Positions 1 through 7,582 of a stretch of 64,000 bases of DNA are shown here, in pieces. Origin of the DNA: Microtetraspora malaysiensis. Lineage in GTDB: Bacteria > Actinomycetota > Actinomycetes > Streptosporangiales > Streptosporangiaceae. The position numbers and the translations under genes are program-made. Numbering within the stretch: position 1 is the first letter of the stretch; each line of letters opens with the position of its first letter. The notes beneath the pieces are model-generated. The model saw nothing but the letters and a program-made list of their open reading frames with translations, made no database searches and was not told the origin of the DNA. The DNA is taken from NCBI RefSeq assembly GCF_001528665.1, contig NZ_BBYJ01000019.1, positions 124,001 through 188,000 of the forward strand, in the 5' to 3' direction.

Positions 1-275
1 TCGTGCTGAGGAAGAACGCGCATGTCTTCTCCGATGTGTCCGCGACCTGGTCCAGGCCGCTCGACGGGTTCCTCGCGCTGGTCCGCGCGCAGGAGTGGGG
101 GGTGGCGGACAAGCTGCTCTTCGGCTCCGACTTCCCGCTCTGGACGCCGGACGAGGCGGTTCGAGGGCTTCGGGCGCTCACCGAGATCCGCGTCCCGGGG
201 CTTGAAGGCGTCCGGCCGGACACGATCGAACGTCTGCTGGACGAGGACCCGCGCGACCTGCTGGGGGTGCGGTGA
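1..275 (+). CDS. Amidohydrolase-2 family protein, C-terminal end (partial)
   Basis: This is the last ~90 codons of a gene that begins before the window. The segment LLFGSDFPLW (about 50 residues from the end) matches the late beta-strand of amidohydrolase_2 (TIM-barrel metal hydrolase/decarboxylase) proteins, in which the Asp of the GSDxP motif binds the active-site metal. A short helical tail typical of the family (ERLLDEDPRDLLG) follows. Its TGA overlaps the GTG start of the next gene (GTGA), so the two are probably translated together. Substrate cannot be told from the fragment. Confidence 0.75.
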   Translation, partial: VLRKNAHVFSDVSATWSRPLDGFLALVRAQEWGVADKLLFGSDFPLWTPDEAVRGLRALTEIRVPGLEGVRPDTIERLLDEDPRDLLGVR

Positions 276-1360
276 GTCCCTTTGCGCCGGTACGGCTGAG
301 TGAGCTGCCGACTCCGGCCTTGCTGATCGATCAGGACCGACTTATCCGGAATATTGCTGACATGTCGGCACTTGCGGCGTCGGCAGGGGTACGGCTGCGC
401 CCGCACTTCAAGGCATCCAAGTGCCTTGACGTGGCCAGACTCCAGCTCGCTCACGGCGCGATCGGGTTCACCTGCGCGACCATGGCCGAGGTCACGGTGC
501 TGCTCGACGCCGGGATCACCGACCTGATCTGGGCGCACCAGCCGGTCGGGCCCGCGAAGGTGGACTTCGCCGTACGAACGGGCGTGACCGTGGCCATCGA
601 CTCGGCCGAGGTCGCCCGTCCGCTCGCCGAGGCGGCCCAGGCGGCGAAGCGGCGGGTGCCGTACCTGATCGAGGTGGACACCGGTCTCGGCAGGGCGGGA
701 GTGGCACCCGAGAACGCGGTCTCCCTGGCCGCCGAGCTGGCGGCCTACCCGTCGCTGGAGCTACGCGGGGTGCTGACCCACGAGGGCCACCTGATGACGT
801 ACCTGGGCGACCGGACGGGCATGGACAAGGCGGGCAGGCTGGTCGGGGAGGTCCTCGCGGGCGTGGCGGGCGAGCTGCGCGCCGCCGGTCATCCGTGCGA
901 GATCGTGTCCGTCGGATCGACGCCCGGCGCGGTCACCGCGCCCTTCGTTCCCGGCGTCACGGAGGCGCGGGCGGGCACGTACGTCTTCTACGACGGCAAC
1001 CAGGTCGCGCTCGGCACCGCCGACATGTCCCGTACGGCGCTGACGGTGCTCACCCGGGTGGTGAGCACCCAGCGAGAGGGGACCGCCATCGTGGACGCGG
1101 GCCTCAAGGCGATGAGTTCCGACGCCTCCGTGACCGGATCCGGCTTCGGCCGAGTGGTCGGCCGGCCCTCGTTGGCCTTCGCCAAGGCCAACGAGGAGCA
1201 CGGCTACCTGACAGGGCAGGACGCGGAGGCGCTACGCGTCGGCGAGTTGCTGCGCGTCCTGCCCAACCACGGCTGTGGCGTCGTCAACATGTGGAGCTCC
1301 GTCTACGTGGTCGACGGCGACACCGCCGTGGCCCGCTGGCCGATCAGCGGCCGGCACTGA
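272..1360 (+). CDS. D-threonine aldolase / D-serine dehydratase-like PLP enzyme
   Basis: A 362-residue PLP enzyme with an alanine-racemase N-terminal barrel. The motif RPHFKASK at residues 43-50 carries the likely Schiff-base lysine (K47). The C-terminal PNHGCG at 331-336 supplies the His333/Cys335 pair that binds the metal ion in D-threonine aldolases and eukaryotic-type D-serine dehydratases. Length is normal for the family. Expected reaction: retro-aldol cleavage of D-threonine-like beta-hydroxy amino acids to glycine, or dehydration of D-serine; the two cannot be separated from sequence alone. The GTG start overlaps the stop of the upstream amidohydrolase by four bases, so the pair forms a catabolic operon acting in the cytoplasm. 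Confidence 0.85.
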   Translation: MSPFAPVRLSELPTPALLIDQDRLIRNIADMSALAASAGVRLRPHFKASKCLDVARLQLAHGAIGFTCATMAEVTVLLDAGITDLIWAHQPVGPAKVDFAVRTGVTVAIDSAEVARPLAEAAQAAKRRVPYLIEVDTGLGRAGVAPENAVSLAAELAAYPSLELRGVLTHEGHLMTYLGDRTGMDKAGRLVGEVLAGVAGELRAAGHPCEIVSVGSTPGAVTAPFVPGVTEARAGTYVFYDGNQVALGTADMSRTALTVLTRVVSTQREGTAIVDAGLKAMSSDASVTGSGFGRVVGRPSLAFAKANEEHGYLTGQDAEALRVGELLRVLPNHGCGVVNMWSSVYVVDGDTAVARWPISGRH

Positions 1361-1480
1361 TCAGGGCACCCGGTCGAAGGTCGTGGGCCAGATGCGCAGC
1401 GCCACCTCCGTGAGGAGGGCATCGCCGTTGCGGCTCGTGTCGGTGATCGAGACGCGCACGTGACGGGCGGGGTGCCTACC
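1361..1480 (-). pseudogene. Remnant of an F5/8 (discoidin/CBM32) domain C-terminus
   Basis: On the minus strand this stretch reads HVRVSITDTSRNGDALLTEV and then a short tail and a stop. It aligns well with the C-terminal end of the neighbouring sialidase-like protein (HVRIEVTSAEGWAMLTELMI). It is in a different frame from that gene, has no start, and lies beyond that gene's stop. The best reading is the surviving tail of a second, deleted gene carrying the same carbohydrate-binding module, or of a tandem duplication. Confidence 0.55.
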
Positions 1481-1533
1481 CCCCGAGCAGGTGTGCGCGG
1501 GCAACGATCCTCGCGCCGCCGATCGACGCGTCA

Positions 1534-1555
1534 GTGCGGGGAGGCCGCCCCGCGC
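1534..1555. terminator. GC hairpin between convergent genes
   Basis: GTGCGGGG and CCCCGCGC pair around a six-base loop (AGGCCG), giving an 8-bp stem with one G-T pair. It lies between the ends of the plus-strand PLP enzyme and the minus-strand sialidase-like gene. There is no T-run, as is usual for actinobacterial terminators, so the call rests on position and stem only. Confidence 0.35.
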
Positions 1556-1593
1556 CCGGACAGGGCAGCCTCCCTCGCCGAGCCCCCAGGCGC

Positions 1594-3276
1594 TCAGCCG
1601 GTGGTGGCGATCATCAGCTCGGTGAGCATCGCCCAGCCCTCCGCCGACGTCACCTCGATCCTGACGTGCCGCGCGTTCGCGGGGGTCGCCAGCTGGAACC
1701 ATGCGGGTCGATCGGTTTGGAGCTGGTCGGCCGCCGCGACCGGGCAGCCCCAGTTCGTCCCGTCTGCGGACAGGTAGATCTTCGCCGACTCGTGGTAGCC
1801 GGGTTTGAGCGTGAGCCCGATGGCGGTCACCTGCTGCGACGCCGGCAGCCCCAGGTCGTAGTGGGTGCTCGGCGGCGCGGTGTGGTTGGCCATGGTGCTG
1901 TGCCAGTAGTCGTGGCTGCCGTCGACCGCCCCGTAGATCCCTACGGCGGGCCGCGAGCTCGCGGTGTAGGTCATGTCGGTGTCGACCGTCAGCGTGTGGC
2001 CGGCCGCCATGCCCGGCAGGTCGAGCACGGCACTGCCCGCCGGCGGGCCGGCGGCGGTGTCGTCGACCGGCGCCGCGCAGGGCGTGACCGTGTAGTCGCC
2101 CGGGTCGGTGTACGTCCCGGCGAGGATGGCTTGACCGCGGTCGTAGTAGACGGTGAAGATCCGGCCGTCGCCGAGCTGCACGCTCGCGGGGTAGGACATG
2201 TCGTCGAAGACGCCCGGGTTGCGGTAGATCAGGGTGGGCGGAGCCTGCCACCACCCCTGGGACGGCAGGTACCTCCGCCCGACGACGGGCCTGCCCTGCG
2301 CGTAGGTGTTCGAGCGGTCGCCATAGGTGAGCAGATGGCTGCCGTCGGCCAGCTTGAGGAAGTGCGGGGCGTGCGCCATGATCGACGGCTCGTCGACCGG
2401 CTCGGTCCAGGTGTCGCCGTTGTCGTAGGAGTGGCTGACCCGGCTGACGTCGCCGTGGTTCTGGGTCCTGGCGACCATCATCAGGTGGCCGCCGCCGAGG
2501 TCGGCCAGCGCCGGCTCGACGTAGCCCACGGTCACGTTGGGCGTGTAGTCAAGGCCTTCCCACATCACCACCCGTTCGTCGGCCGGGTCCCAGGTCAGCC
2601 CGCCGTCGTTGCTGCGCAGCACGTGCGCGCCGTTGTAGCCGAGGGATCCGTCGGACGCGCGCATGCCGTACACGGGTAGCAGGACGTCGCCGTTGCTCAG
2701 CTGCAGCATCTCGCCGTTGGTGGCGACGGTGCCCTTCTGGGCGGTGTACATCAGCGTCTGCGGCACGATCGCGCTCGACCAGGTCTGGCCGTTGTCGGTG
2801 GAGCGCTTGACGTACACCTGGCGGCGATTCGGCCGGGACGGGCGGTAGTCGTAGTAGGACATCAGCAGCGTGCCGTCGCTGAGTGCGGTGAGGCTCGGCT
2901 CCTTGACGTCCACCGTCAGCGGGTCCGGATCGGCGGCGATGATCTGCTGCGCGGACCACGTCTGCCCGTTGTCGGTGCTACGGCGTGCCGCGATAGCGCC
3001 GCTGTGCGAGTGGCTGACGGACCAGGAGTAGGCCAGGTACAGGTCGCCGTTGGCGAGCCTGGCCATCGACGGGAACCACGGGCAGAGGACGACCTCGTTC
3101 TGATCCCTGGTCTTGTTCGGGTCCCACGGCTCGCAGTCGCTGTTCTGCGGCGAGATGATCGTGACGTCGGGCTGCGTGGGGTCCTGCGTCGCGAATGCCG
3201 GACTCGTGCTGACGTGCAGCACTCCAGTGATGAGGAGGAGCACCCCTAAAGGCGCCCATCTTGATAAAGGGGACAT
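1594..3276 (-). CDS. Secreted BNR/sialidase-fold protein with C-terminal F5/8 carbohydrate-binding domain
   Basis: A 560-residue secreted protein. A signal peptide ends at about AFA (residue 29). The body is a six-bladed sialidase-superfamily propeller with four Asp-boxes (STDNGQTW twice, SNDGGLTW, SYDNGDTW). The last ~140 residues form an F5/8-type C (CBM32-like) module. The canonical RIP arginine motif of true exo-sialidases is not visible near the N-terminus, so the glycan cleaved is uncertain. I chose ATG at 3276 because GGAGG lies eight bases upstream; an in-frame GTG nine bases earlier would overlap that site. It stands alone between a broken oxidoreductase gene upstream and a decayed F5/8 fragment downstream. 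Confidence 0.85.
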   Translation of the reverse strand: MSPLSRWAPLGVLLLITGVLHVSTSPAFATQDPTQPDVTIISPQNSDCEPWDPNKTRDQNEVVLCPWFPSMARLANGDLYLAYSWSVSHSHSGAIAARRSTDNGQTWSAQQIIAADPDPLTVDVKEPSLTALSDGTLLMSYYDYRPSRPNRRQVYVKRSTDNGQTWSSAIVPQTLMYTAQKGTVATNGEMLQLSNGDVLLPVYGMRASDGSLGYNGAHVLRSNDGGLTWDPADERVVMWEGLDYTPNVTVGYVEPALADLGGGHLMMVARTQNHGDVSRVSHSYDNGDTWTEPVDEPSIMAHAPHFLKLADGSHLLTYGDRSNTYAQGRPVVGRRYLPSQGWWQAPPTLIYRNPGVFDDMSYPASVQLGDGRIFTVYYDRGQAILAGTYTDPGDYTVTPCAAPVDDTAAGPPAGSAVLDLPGMAAGHTLTVDTDMTYTASSRPAVGIYGAVDGSHDYWHSTMANHTAPPSTHYDLGLPASQQVTAIGLTLKPGYHESAKIYLSADGTNWGCPVAAADQLQTDRPAWFQLATPANARHVRIEVTSAEGWAMLTELMIATTG

Positions 3277-3296
3277 GCTTGCCACCTCCGTGTCTG

Positions 3297-3581
3297 CTAA
3301 CCGGCCGTCCCGGCGGCCGCGGTGAACTGGTCGAGGCCCTTGACGTCGGCATCGCTCCAGGCGAAGGCGCCCGCCGCGAAGTAGCCGAAGGCTCCGATCA
3401 CCGGCCAGGGCGGGTCCGTGTCACGACGCTCGGGACGGCCCTCGTAGAGCATGCGCAGCTCGGTGCCGACGCTGACCGCCGTCACCCGGGATCGGACCAG
3501 GACCTGGCCCGGAGCAACCGCGGGATCGGGAACCTCATCCAGGACCAGTCGACCGGGACCGGTCGCCACCAGCGCACGCAT
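3297..3581 (-). pseudogene. Truncated zinc-type alcohol dehydrogenase-like gene
   Basis: The first ~70 residues (start MRALVATGPGRLVLDEV, then QVLVRSRVTAVSVGTELRM and PVIGAFGYFAAG) match the N-terminal GroES-like domain of medium-chain, Zn-type dehydrogenases, which are normally 330-350 residues. The match stops abruptly at FAAG and 23 unrelated residues lead to a stop. There is a good GGAGGA site seven bases before the ATG, so the 5' end is native. The remaining ~250 codons, with the nucleotide-binding domain, have been deleted, apparently when the sialidase-like gene came to lie next to it. Confidence 0.7.
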
Positions 3582-3725
3582 CAGGTCTCCTCCACGTTGT
3601 CGAAGGGGGATGTCGTCGGTCAGCCGTCCGGCCCACCGGCGGCTGGTCGGCGCGCGCGTCTCCGGGTTCGGTGAGTGTTGATCACCGTGCCAGCTGTGCC
3701 ATCAGACAACACGGAAGGACATTCC

Positions 3726-3854
3726 ATGTCAATGCGCGCGGCGGACGCCCGATGGCAGGCCGCCGCCCGGCATGCCAAGAACCTGTTCAGCTCCTGGATC
3801 GCCCACCACCGGCCCACCGGCGGCTGCGCTCCTCCTGGATCGTCGAACTGCTGA
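3726..3854 (+). CDS. Possible 42-residue small protein
   Basis: ATG at 3726 is preceded by GGAAGGA about seven bases upstream. The frame reads MSMRAADARWQAAARHAKN, then a tryptophan-containing helix-like segment and a Cys-containing tail, ending in TGA. It sits alone in the ~690-bp gap between the broken dehydrogenase and the beta-glucoside operon. No family recognised; it may be a leader or a chance ORF. Apart from this ORF and the operator sites listed separately, nothing is supported between 3582 and 4187. Confidence 0.3.
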   Translation: MSMRAADARWQAAARHAKNLFSSWIAHHRPTGGCAPPGSSNC

Positions 3855-3957
3855 CCGCGCGGACCGACCCCGGAGCGGTGGCCGCCGGCGGGGATGAGCG
3901 CCTCCGCGCCGGCCCGCTACCGACCGCAACGGGAAGGGAATGCTTCTCGAAGATCAG

Positions 3958-3969
3958 GAGAGCGCTCTC
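3958..3969. promoter_or_regulatory. Distal LacI-family (CebR-like) operator, GAGAGCGCTCTC
   Basis: A perfect 12-bp palindrome identical to the promoter-proximal copy at 4222. The centre GAGCGCTC is the core of the known CebR/CelR operator of actinomycetes (TGGGAGCGCTCCCA), but the flanks are GA/TC in place of TGG/CCA. It lies about 264 bp upstream of the proximal copy, a distance suited to DNA looping by a tetrameric or paired repressor. Confidence 0.6.
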
Positions 3970-4123
3970 TTTCTCGTGGCGCGGCCAGAGATGGAGCGAC
4001 CGTACCCCCTCCGGCCGCCCCTGGGGCGTACGGACCGGACTCGCCACCTAAATGGCGACTCTCGGCACGGAGAGGCATCAAAGGCGACGTGTCATTCCGC
4101 GCCAGAGCTGCGGTTTCGCGAGA

Positions 4124-4137
4124 TAGAAGCGCTCTCA
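4124..4137. promoter_or_regulatory. Degenerate CebR-like operator
   Basis: TAGAAGCGCTCTCA keeps one perfect half (GCTCTC) and a weakened other half, with four of six symmetric positions matching the palindromes at 3958 and 4222. It lies ~98 bp upstream of the proximal site. It is probably a weak auxiliary site and could be chance. Confidence 0.4.
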
Positions 4138-4153
4138 CAAGCGGTGACGGCGT

Positions 4154-4181
4154 GATCAGGTAACGGGGATCGTTACTGATC
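4154..4181. promoter_or_regulatory. Dyad GATCAGGTAACG / CGTTACTGATC upstream of the -35
   Basis: Arms GATCAGGTAACG and CGTTACTGATC are complementary except for one missing base and are separated by GGGAT. The dyad ends six bases before the predicted -35 hexamer of the sugar operon. Its sequence is unrelated to the GAGCGCT boxes, so a second regulator may act here; an RNA hairpin is unlikely because it lies upstream of the predicted start of transcription. Confidence 0.45.
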
Positions 4182-4187
4182 CAACCC

Positions 4188-4217
4188 TTGACGCTTCGAG
4201 GAGTGCGGCCGAATCTT
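4188..4217 (+). promoter_or_regulatory. Predicted promoter of the beta-glucoside operon
   Basis: TTGACG (4188-4193) and AATCTT (4212-4217) are separated by 18 bp, a good housekeeping-sigma match. The predicted start, about 4224, falls inside the operator at 4222-4233. A bound repressor would therefore block initiation. Confidence 0.55.
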
Positions 4218-4221
4218 GTGC

Positions 4222-4233
4222 GAGAGCGCTCTC
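4222..4233. promoter_or_regulatory. Promoter-proximal LacI-family (CebR-like) operator
   Basis: Perfect palindrome GAGAGCGCTCTC overlapping the predicted +1 and lying 35 bp before the first start codon. The core equals that of the cellobiose-responsive CebR/CelR operator. The repressor is most likely the LacI-family protein encoded last in this operon, giving a self-limiting circuit. Confidence 0.7.
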
Positions 4234-4268
4234 TTCATGATCGTTAACTCGGAACCCGAGGAGGGTTC

Positions 4269-5576
4269 ATGGGCATCCCCCGCACCGGCCGCCGACTCCC
4301 CCGGCTGCTCGCCCCCATGGTCGCCGCCACGCTGCTGACCGTCACCGCATGCAGTGGCGGTGGCGGATCCACCCCCGCGAACGGAGACACGGCCGCCCCG
4401 GCCGAGAAGATCAAGCTGACCGTCGGCCTCTTCGGCGACTTCGGCTTCAAGCCGCTGTACGAGGAGTTCAGGAAGACGCACCCGAACATCGAGATCGAGG
4501 AGCGCCAGGCCGCCTACGCCGACCACCACACCAACCTCGCCGCACACCTCGCCACCGGCGCGGGCGCCGCGGACGTCGAGGGCATCGAGGTCGGCTTCAT
4601 CAGCCAGTTCACCGCTCAGCCCGACCGGTTCCAGGACCTCAAGCAGTACGGCCTGGACAAGCGCCAGGGCGAGTACCTCGACTGGAAGTGGCAGCAGGGC
4701 GTCGCCCCCAACAGGGCCGTCGTGGGACTCGGCACCGATGTCGGCGGCCTGGCCATGTGCTACCGCACCGACCTGTTCAAGAAGACCGGGCTGCCCACCG
4801 AACGCGACGAGGTATCCGCGCTGTGGCCCACCTGGGACCAGTACATCGAGACCGGCAAGAAGTTCACCGCCTCCGCGCCCAAGGGCACGAAGTTCTTCGA
4901 CAGCCCCGGCGAGATCATGCGGGCGATCATCGCGCAGGCCCCCGTCGGCGTGTACGACGCGCAGGACAACATCGTCGTCGCCACCAACCCGGACGTGAAG
5001 AAGGCCTGGGACCTGTCCGTCCGGATGGTCCAGGACGACCTGTCCGCCAAGATCGGCGCGTGGACGCCCGAGTGGAACACCGGATTCGCCAAGGGCTCGT
5101 TCGCCACGATCATCTGCCCGGCCTGGATGACGGCGTACATCCAGGACCAGGCCAAGAACGCGTCCGGCAAGTGGGACATCGCCACCGTTCCCGGCGGCGC
5201 GGGCAACGCCGGCGGAACGCATCTCACAGTTCCCAAGCAGAGCAAGCACCCCAAGGAGGCGGCCGAGCTGGTCGACTTCCTGACGTCGCCCGACAGTCAG
5301 GCGGCCGTCTTCAAGGCGATCGGCAACTTCCCCTCGATCCCGGCGCTGTACGACCAGCCGGACATCCAGAACTTCACCAAGGACTTCTTCAACGGCGCGC
5401 CCGTCGGCAAGATTTACTCCGACGCCGCCAAGAACCTCAAGCCGCAGCACCTCGGCCCGAAGGAGGGTGACGTGCGCACGGCGATCGGCAACGGCCTCGG
5501 CCGGGTGGAGCAGGGCAAGCAGACCCCCGAGCAGGCGTGGGCCCAGGTCCTCAAGGACGTCGAGAACGTCAAGTAA
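4269..5576 (+). CDS. cebE: CebE-like sugar-binding lipoprotein (ABC transporter)
   Basis: A 435-residue extracellular solute-binding protein anchored as a lipoprotein: basic start, hydrophobic stretch, and lipobox TVTAC with the acylated Cys at residue 28, followed by a Gly/Ser linker. The body matches CebE-type oligosaccharide binding proteins, with VGLGTDVGGLAMCYRTDLF, GLPTERDEVSALWP and FATIICPAWMTAYIQ in the family order. It should capture cellobiose or related beta-glucosides outside the cell for the permeases encoded next. The start is preceded by GAGGAGGG. First gene of the operon, downstream of the promoter and operators at 4188-4233. The symbol is by family resemblance and gene order; the exact ligand is inferred from the operator type and the GH1 partner. 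Confidence 0.85.
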   Translation: MGIPRTGRRLPRLLAPMVAATLLTVTACSGGGGSTPANGDTAAPAEKIKLTVGLFGDFGFKPLYEEFRKTHPNIEIEERQAAYADHHTNLAAHLATGAGAADVEGIEVGFISQFTAQPDRFQDLKQYGLDKRQGEYLDWKWQQGVAPNRAVVGLGTDVGGLAMCYRTDLFKKTGLPTERDEVSALWPTWDQYIETGKKFTASAPKGTKFFDSPGEIMRAIIAQAPVGVYDAQDNIVVATNPDVKKAWDLSVRMVQDDLSAKIGAWTPEWNTGFAKGSFATIICPAWMTAYIQDQAKNASGKWDIATVPGGAGNAGGTHLTVPKQSKHPKEAAELVDFLTSPDSQAAVFKAIGNFPSIPALYDQPDIQNFTKDFFNGAPVGKIYSDAAKNLKPQHLGPKEGDVRTAIGNGLGRVEQGKQTPEQAWAQVLKDVENVK

Positions 5577-5701
5577 CCAGGCGTCCGGTGCCCCCTCCGC
5601 CGCCCGGCGATCCCCTGGGTGATCCCTGGGGCCCACCGTCCCGGAACGACCGGAATCCGGGCGCCCGAACACTCGTAACACTCGGAACGAAAGGATTCCC
5701 G

Positions 5702-6700
5702 ATGCCTGTCGTCCGTCGGGCGCCGGCCGCCGAGAGCCCGCCGCACCCGCCGCCGGGCGAGAGCCGTACGCGGGCGGCGACCTCGCCGTGGCGCCACCGG
5801 CTGGACCGGCTGGTCTCCCCCTACGCCTACATCGCGCCCTTCTTCCTGCTCTTCGCCGCCTTCGGCGTCTTCCCACTGATCTACACGGCGTGGGTCTCGC
5901 TGCACGACTGGAACCTGCTGAGCAGCGCGAACCCGTTCATCGGCCTGGACAACTACCGGGAGCTGTTCTCCGACGGCTACTTCTGGAACGCGGCGTTCAA
6001 CACGCTGTCGATCGGGGTCCTGTCCGCGGCTCCCCAGTTGGCGCTCGCGCTGGTGCTCGCCCACCTGCTGAACCGGCCGCTCAGGGCGCAGACGTTGTTC
6101 CGCATCACCCTGCTGCTGCCGAACGTCACCAGCGTCGTCGCCGTCGTGGTGATCTTCAGCCAGCTCTTCGGTCGCGACTTCGGCCTGGTCAACGCGCTGC
6201 TGGACCTCGTCGGGATCGACCGCGTGTACTGGCAGGCGAACGTGGCGAGCTCACACGTCGCCATCGCCACCATGATCATGTGGCGGTGGACGGGGTACAA
6301 CGCGCTCATCTATCTGGCCGCGATGCAGGCCGTACCCCGGGAGATCTACGAGGCCGCGACCATCGACGGGGCCTCGGCGGCCCGGCAGCTCTGGGGCATC
6401 ACGATCCCGATGATCCGCCCGACGATCATCTTCACGGTCATCGTCACCACGATCGGCTCGATGCAGATCATCGCCGAACCGCTGCTGTTCGGCGCCCAGG
6501 TGAGCAACGGCGCGGCGACCACGGGCGGCACCGACCGCCAGTTCCAGACGCTCGCGCTCTACCTGTACGAGAAGGGCTTCCGGAGCTTCGAGTTCGGCTA
6601 CGCCTCGGCCGCCGCGTGGGTGATGTTCCTGCTCGTGGTACTCGTCGTCGGATTCAACTACCTGGTGGTCCGCAGGATGCGCGGAGGTCTCGATGTGTGA
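5702..6700 (+). CDS. cebF: ABC sugar permease, CebF-like
   Basis: A 332-residue inner-membrane permease of the MalF/CebF type with six predicted helices. The cytoplasmic EAA loop (YEAATIDGASAARQLWGITI, about residues 218-237) is the docking site for the ATPase. The open frame runs back to 5537, but I chose ATG 5702 because AAAGGA lies six bases upstream and the N-terminus then has the usual short Pro-rich cytoplasmic tail. It follows the binding protein after a 125-bp gap and precedes the second permease by 15 bp. It imports the sugar delivered by the lipoprotein. No ATPase gene is present in the operon. Confidence 0.88.
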   Translation: MPVVRRAPAAESPPHPPPGESRTRAATSPWRHRLDRLVSPYAYIAPFFLLFAAFGVFPLIYTAWVSLHDWNLLSSANPFIGLDNYRELFSDGYFWNAAFNTLSIGVLSAAPQLALALVLAHLLNRPLRAQTLFRITLLLPNVTSVVAVVVIFSQLFGRDFGLVNALLDLVGIDRVYWQANVASSHVAIATMIMWRWTGYNALIYLAAMQAVPREIYEAATIDGASAARQLWGITIPMIRPTIIFTVIVTTIGSMQIIAEPLLFGAQVSNGAATTGGTDRQFQTLALYLYEKGFRSFEFGYASAAAWVMFLLVVLVVGFNYLVVRRMRGGLDV

Positions 6701-6715
6701 CGGAAGTCGTCCGGC

Positions 6716-7582
6716 ATGCGAGGAAAGCCGCCTGACGCGCGCGGGAACCGGGGTGCGCGGATGAGAGCCCTGCGCAAGCACCCGCTCACCTATCTCACGC
6801 TGGTGGCGGTGGCGTTCTTCTCCGCCTTCCCCGTCTACTGGAGCGTGATCGTCGCCTCGCACGACAACGCGGCGATGGCCGAGATGCCGCCGCCACTGCT
6901 GCCCGGCGGCAACTTCCTCGCCAACGTGTCGCGGGTCTTCGACACCACGCCGTTCGCGCTGGCACTGGTCAACTCGTTCGTGGTGGCCGGCACGATCACC
7001 GTCTCGGTGACGTTCTTCTCCACGCTGGCCGGTTTCGCGTTCGCGAAGCTGCGCTTCCGGGGACGGAACGCGCTGCTGCTGCTCACCGTGGTGACCATGA
7101 TGGTCCCGACCCAGCTCGGCATCATCCCGCTCTACATGCTGATGATCAAGCTGGAGTGGACGGGGAAGCTGTACGCCGTGATCGTGCCCGCGCTGGTCAA
7201 CGCGTTCGGCGTGTTCTTCATGACGCAGTACCTCAGCCGCGCGCTTCCCACCGAGCTGCTCGAGGCCGGGCGCATCGACGGCTGCGGCACCTGGCGGCTG
7301 TTCCGGCACATCGTCGTCCCGGCGGCGCGGCCCGCCGCCGCGGTGCTCGGGATGCTGACCTTCATGACGGCCTGGAACGACTACTTCTGGCCGCTGGTCG
7401 TCCTCACCCCGGACGACCCGACGGTGCAGGTCGCGCTGTCCCAGCTCGCCAGCGGGTACGTCCGCGACTTCACACTCGGGCTGACCGGGACGGCGGTGGC
7501 GACGCTGCCGCTCGTGCTCATCTTCGTCCTTCTCGGCAAGCAGATCATCGGAGGAATCATGCAGGGAGCGGTCAAAGGATGA
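6716..7582 (+). CDS. cebG: ABC sugar permease, CebG-like
   Basis: A 288-residue MalG/CebG-type permease with six membrane spans and the EAA-type loop LEAGRIDGCGTWRLFRHIVV near residue 190. It pairs with the preceding permease to form the membrane channel. The ATG at 6716 has GGAAG nine bases upstream; ATG at 6761 would give a shorter N-terminus (MRALRKHPL) closer to typical homologues, so the start is uncertain. The stop overlaps the ATG of the beta-glucosidase gene (ATGA), indicating translational coupling of uptake and hydrolysis. Confidence 0.87.
   Translation: MRGKPPDARGNRGARMRALRKHPLTYLTLVAVAFFSAFPVYWSVIVASHDNAAMAEMPPPLLPGGNFLANVSRVFDTTPFALALVNSFVVAGTITVSVTFFSTLAGFAFAKLRFRGRNALLLLTVVTMMVPTQLGIIPLYMLMIKLEWTGKLYAVIVPALVNAFGVFFMTQYLSRALPTELLEAGRIDGCGTWRLFRHIVVPAARPAAAVLGMLTFMTAWNDYFWPLVVLTPDDPTVQVALSQLASGYVRDFTLGLTGTAVATLPLVLIFVLLGKQIIGGIMQGAVKG

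Noticed and set aside
1361..2254. 297-codon minus-strand frame at the sialidase 3' end
   Set aside because: Only its last ~35 codons look like protein (the F5/8 remnant); the rest is an out-of-frame reading of the sialidase gene.
4173..5876. Long minus-strand open frame opposite cebE
   Set aside because: It is the antisense shadow of a high-GC gene: Arg/Gly/Val-rich, no domain, no ribosome binding site, while the plus strand encodes a clear lipoprotein.
7156..7578. N-terminal extension of the beta-glucosidase
   Set aside because: The upstream frame lies inside the permease gene and is Arg-rich shadow; the ATG at 7579 overlaps the permease stop as expected for coupled genes.
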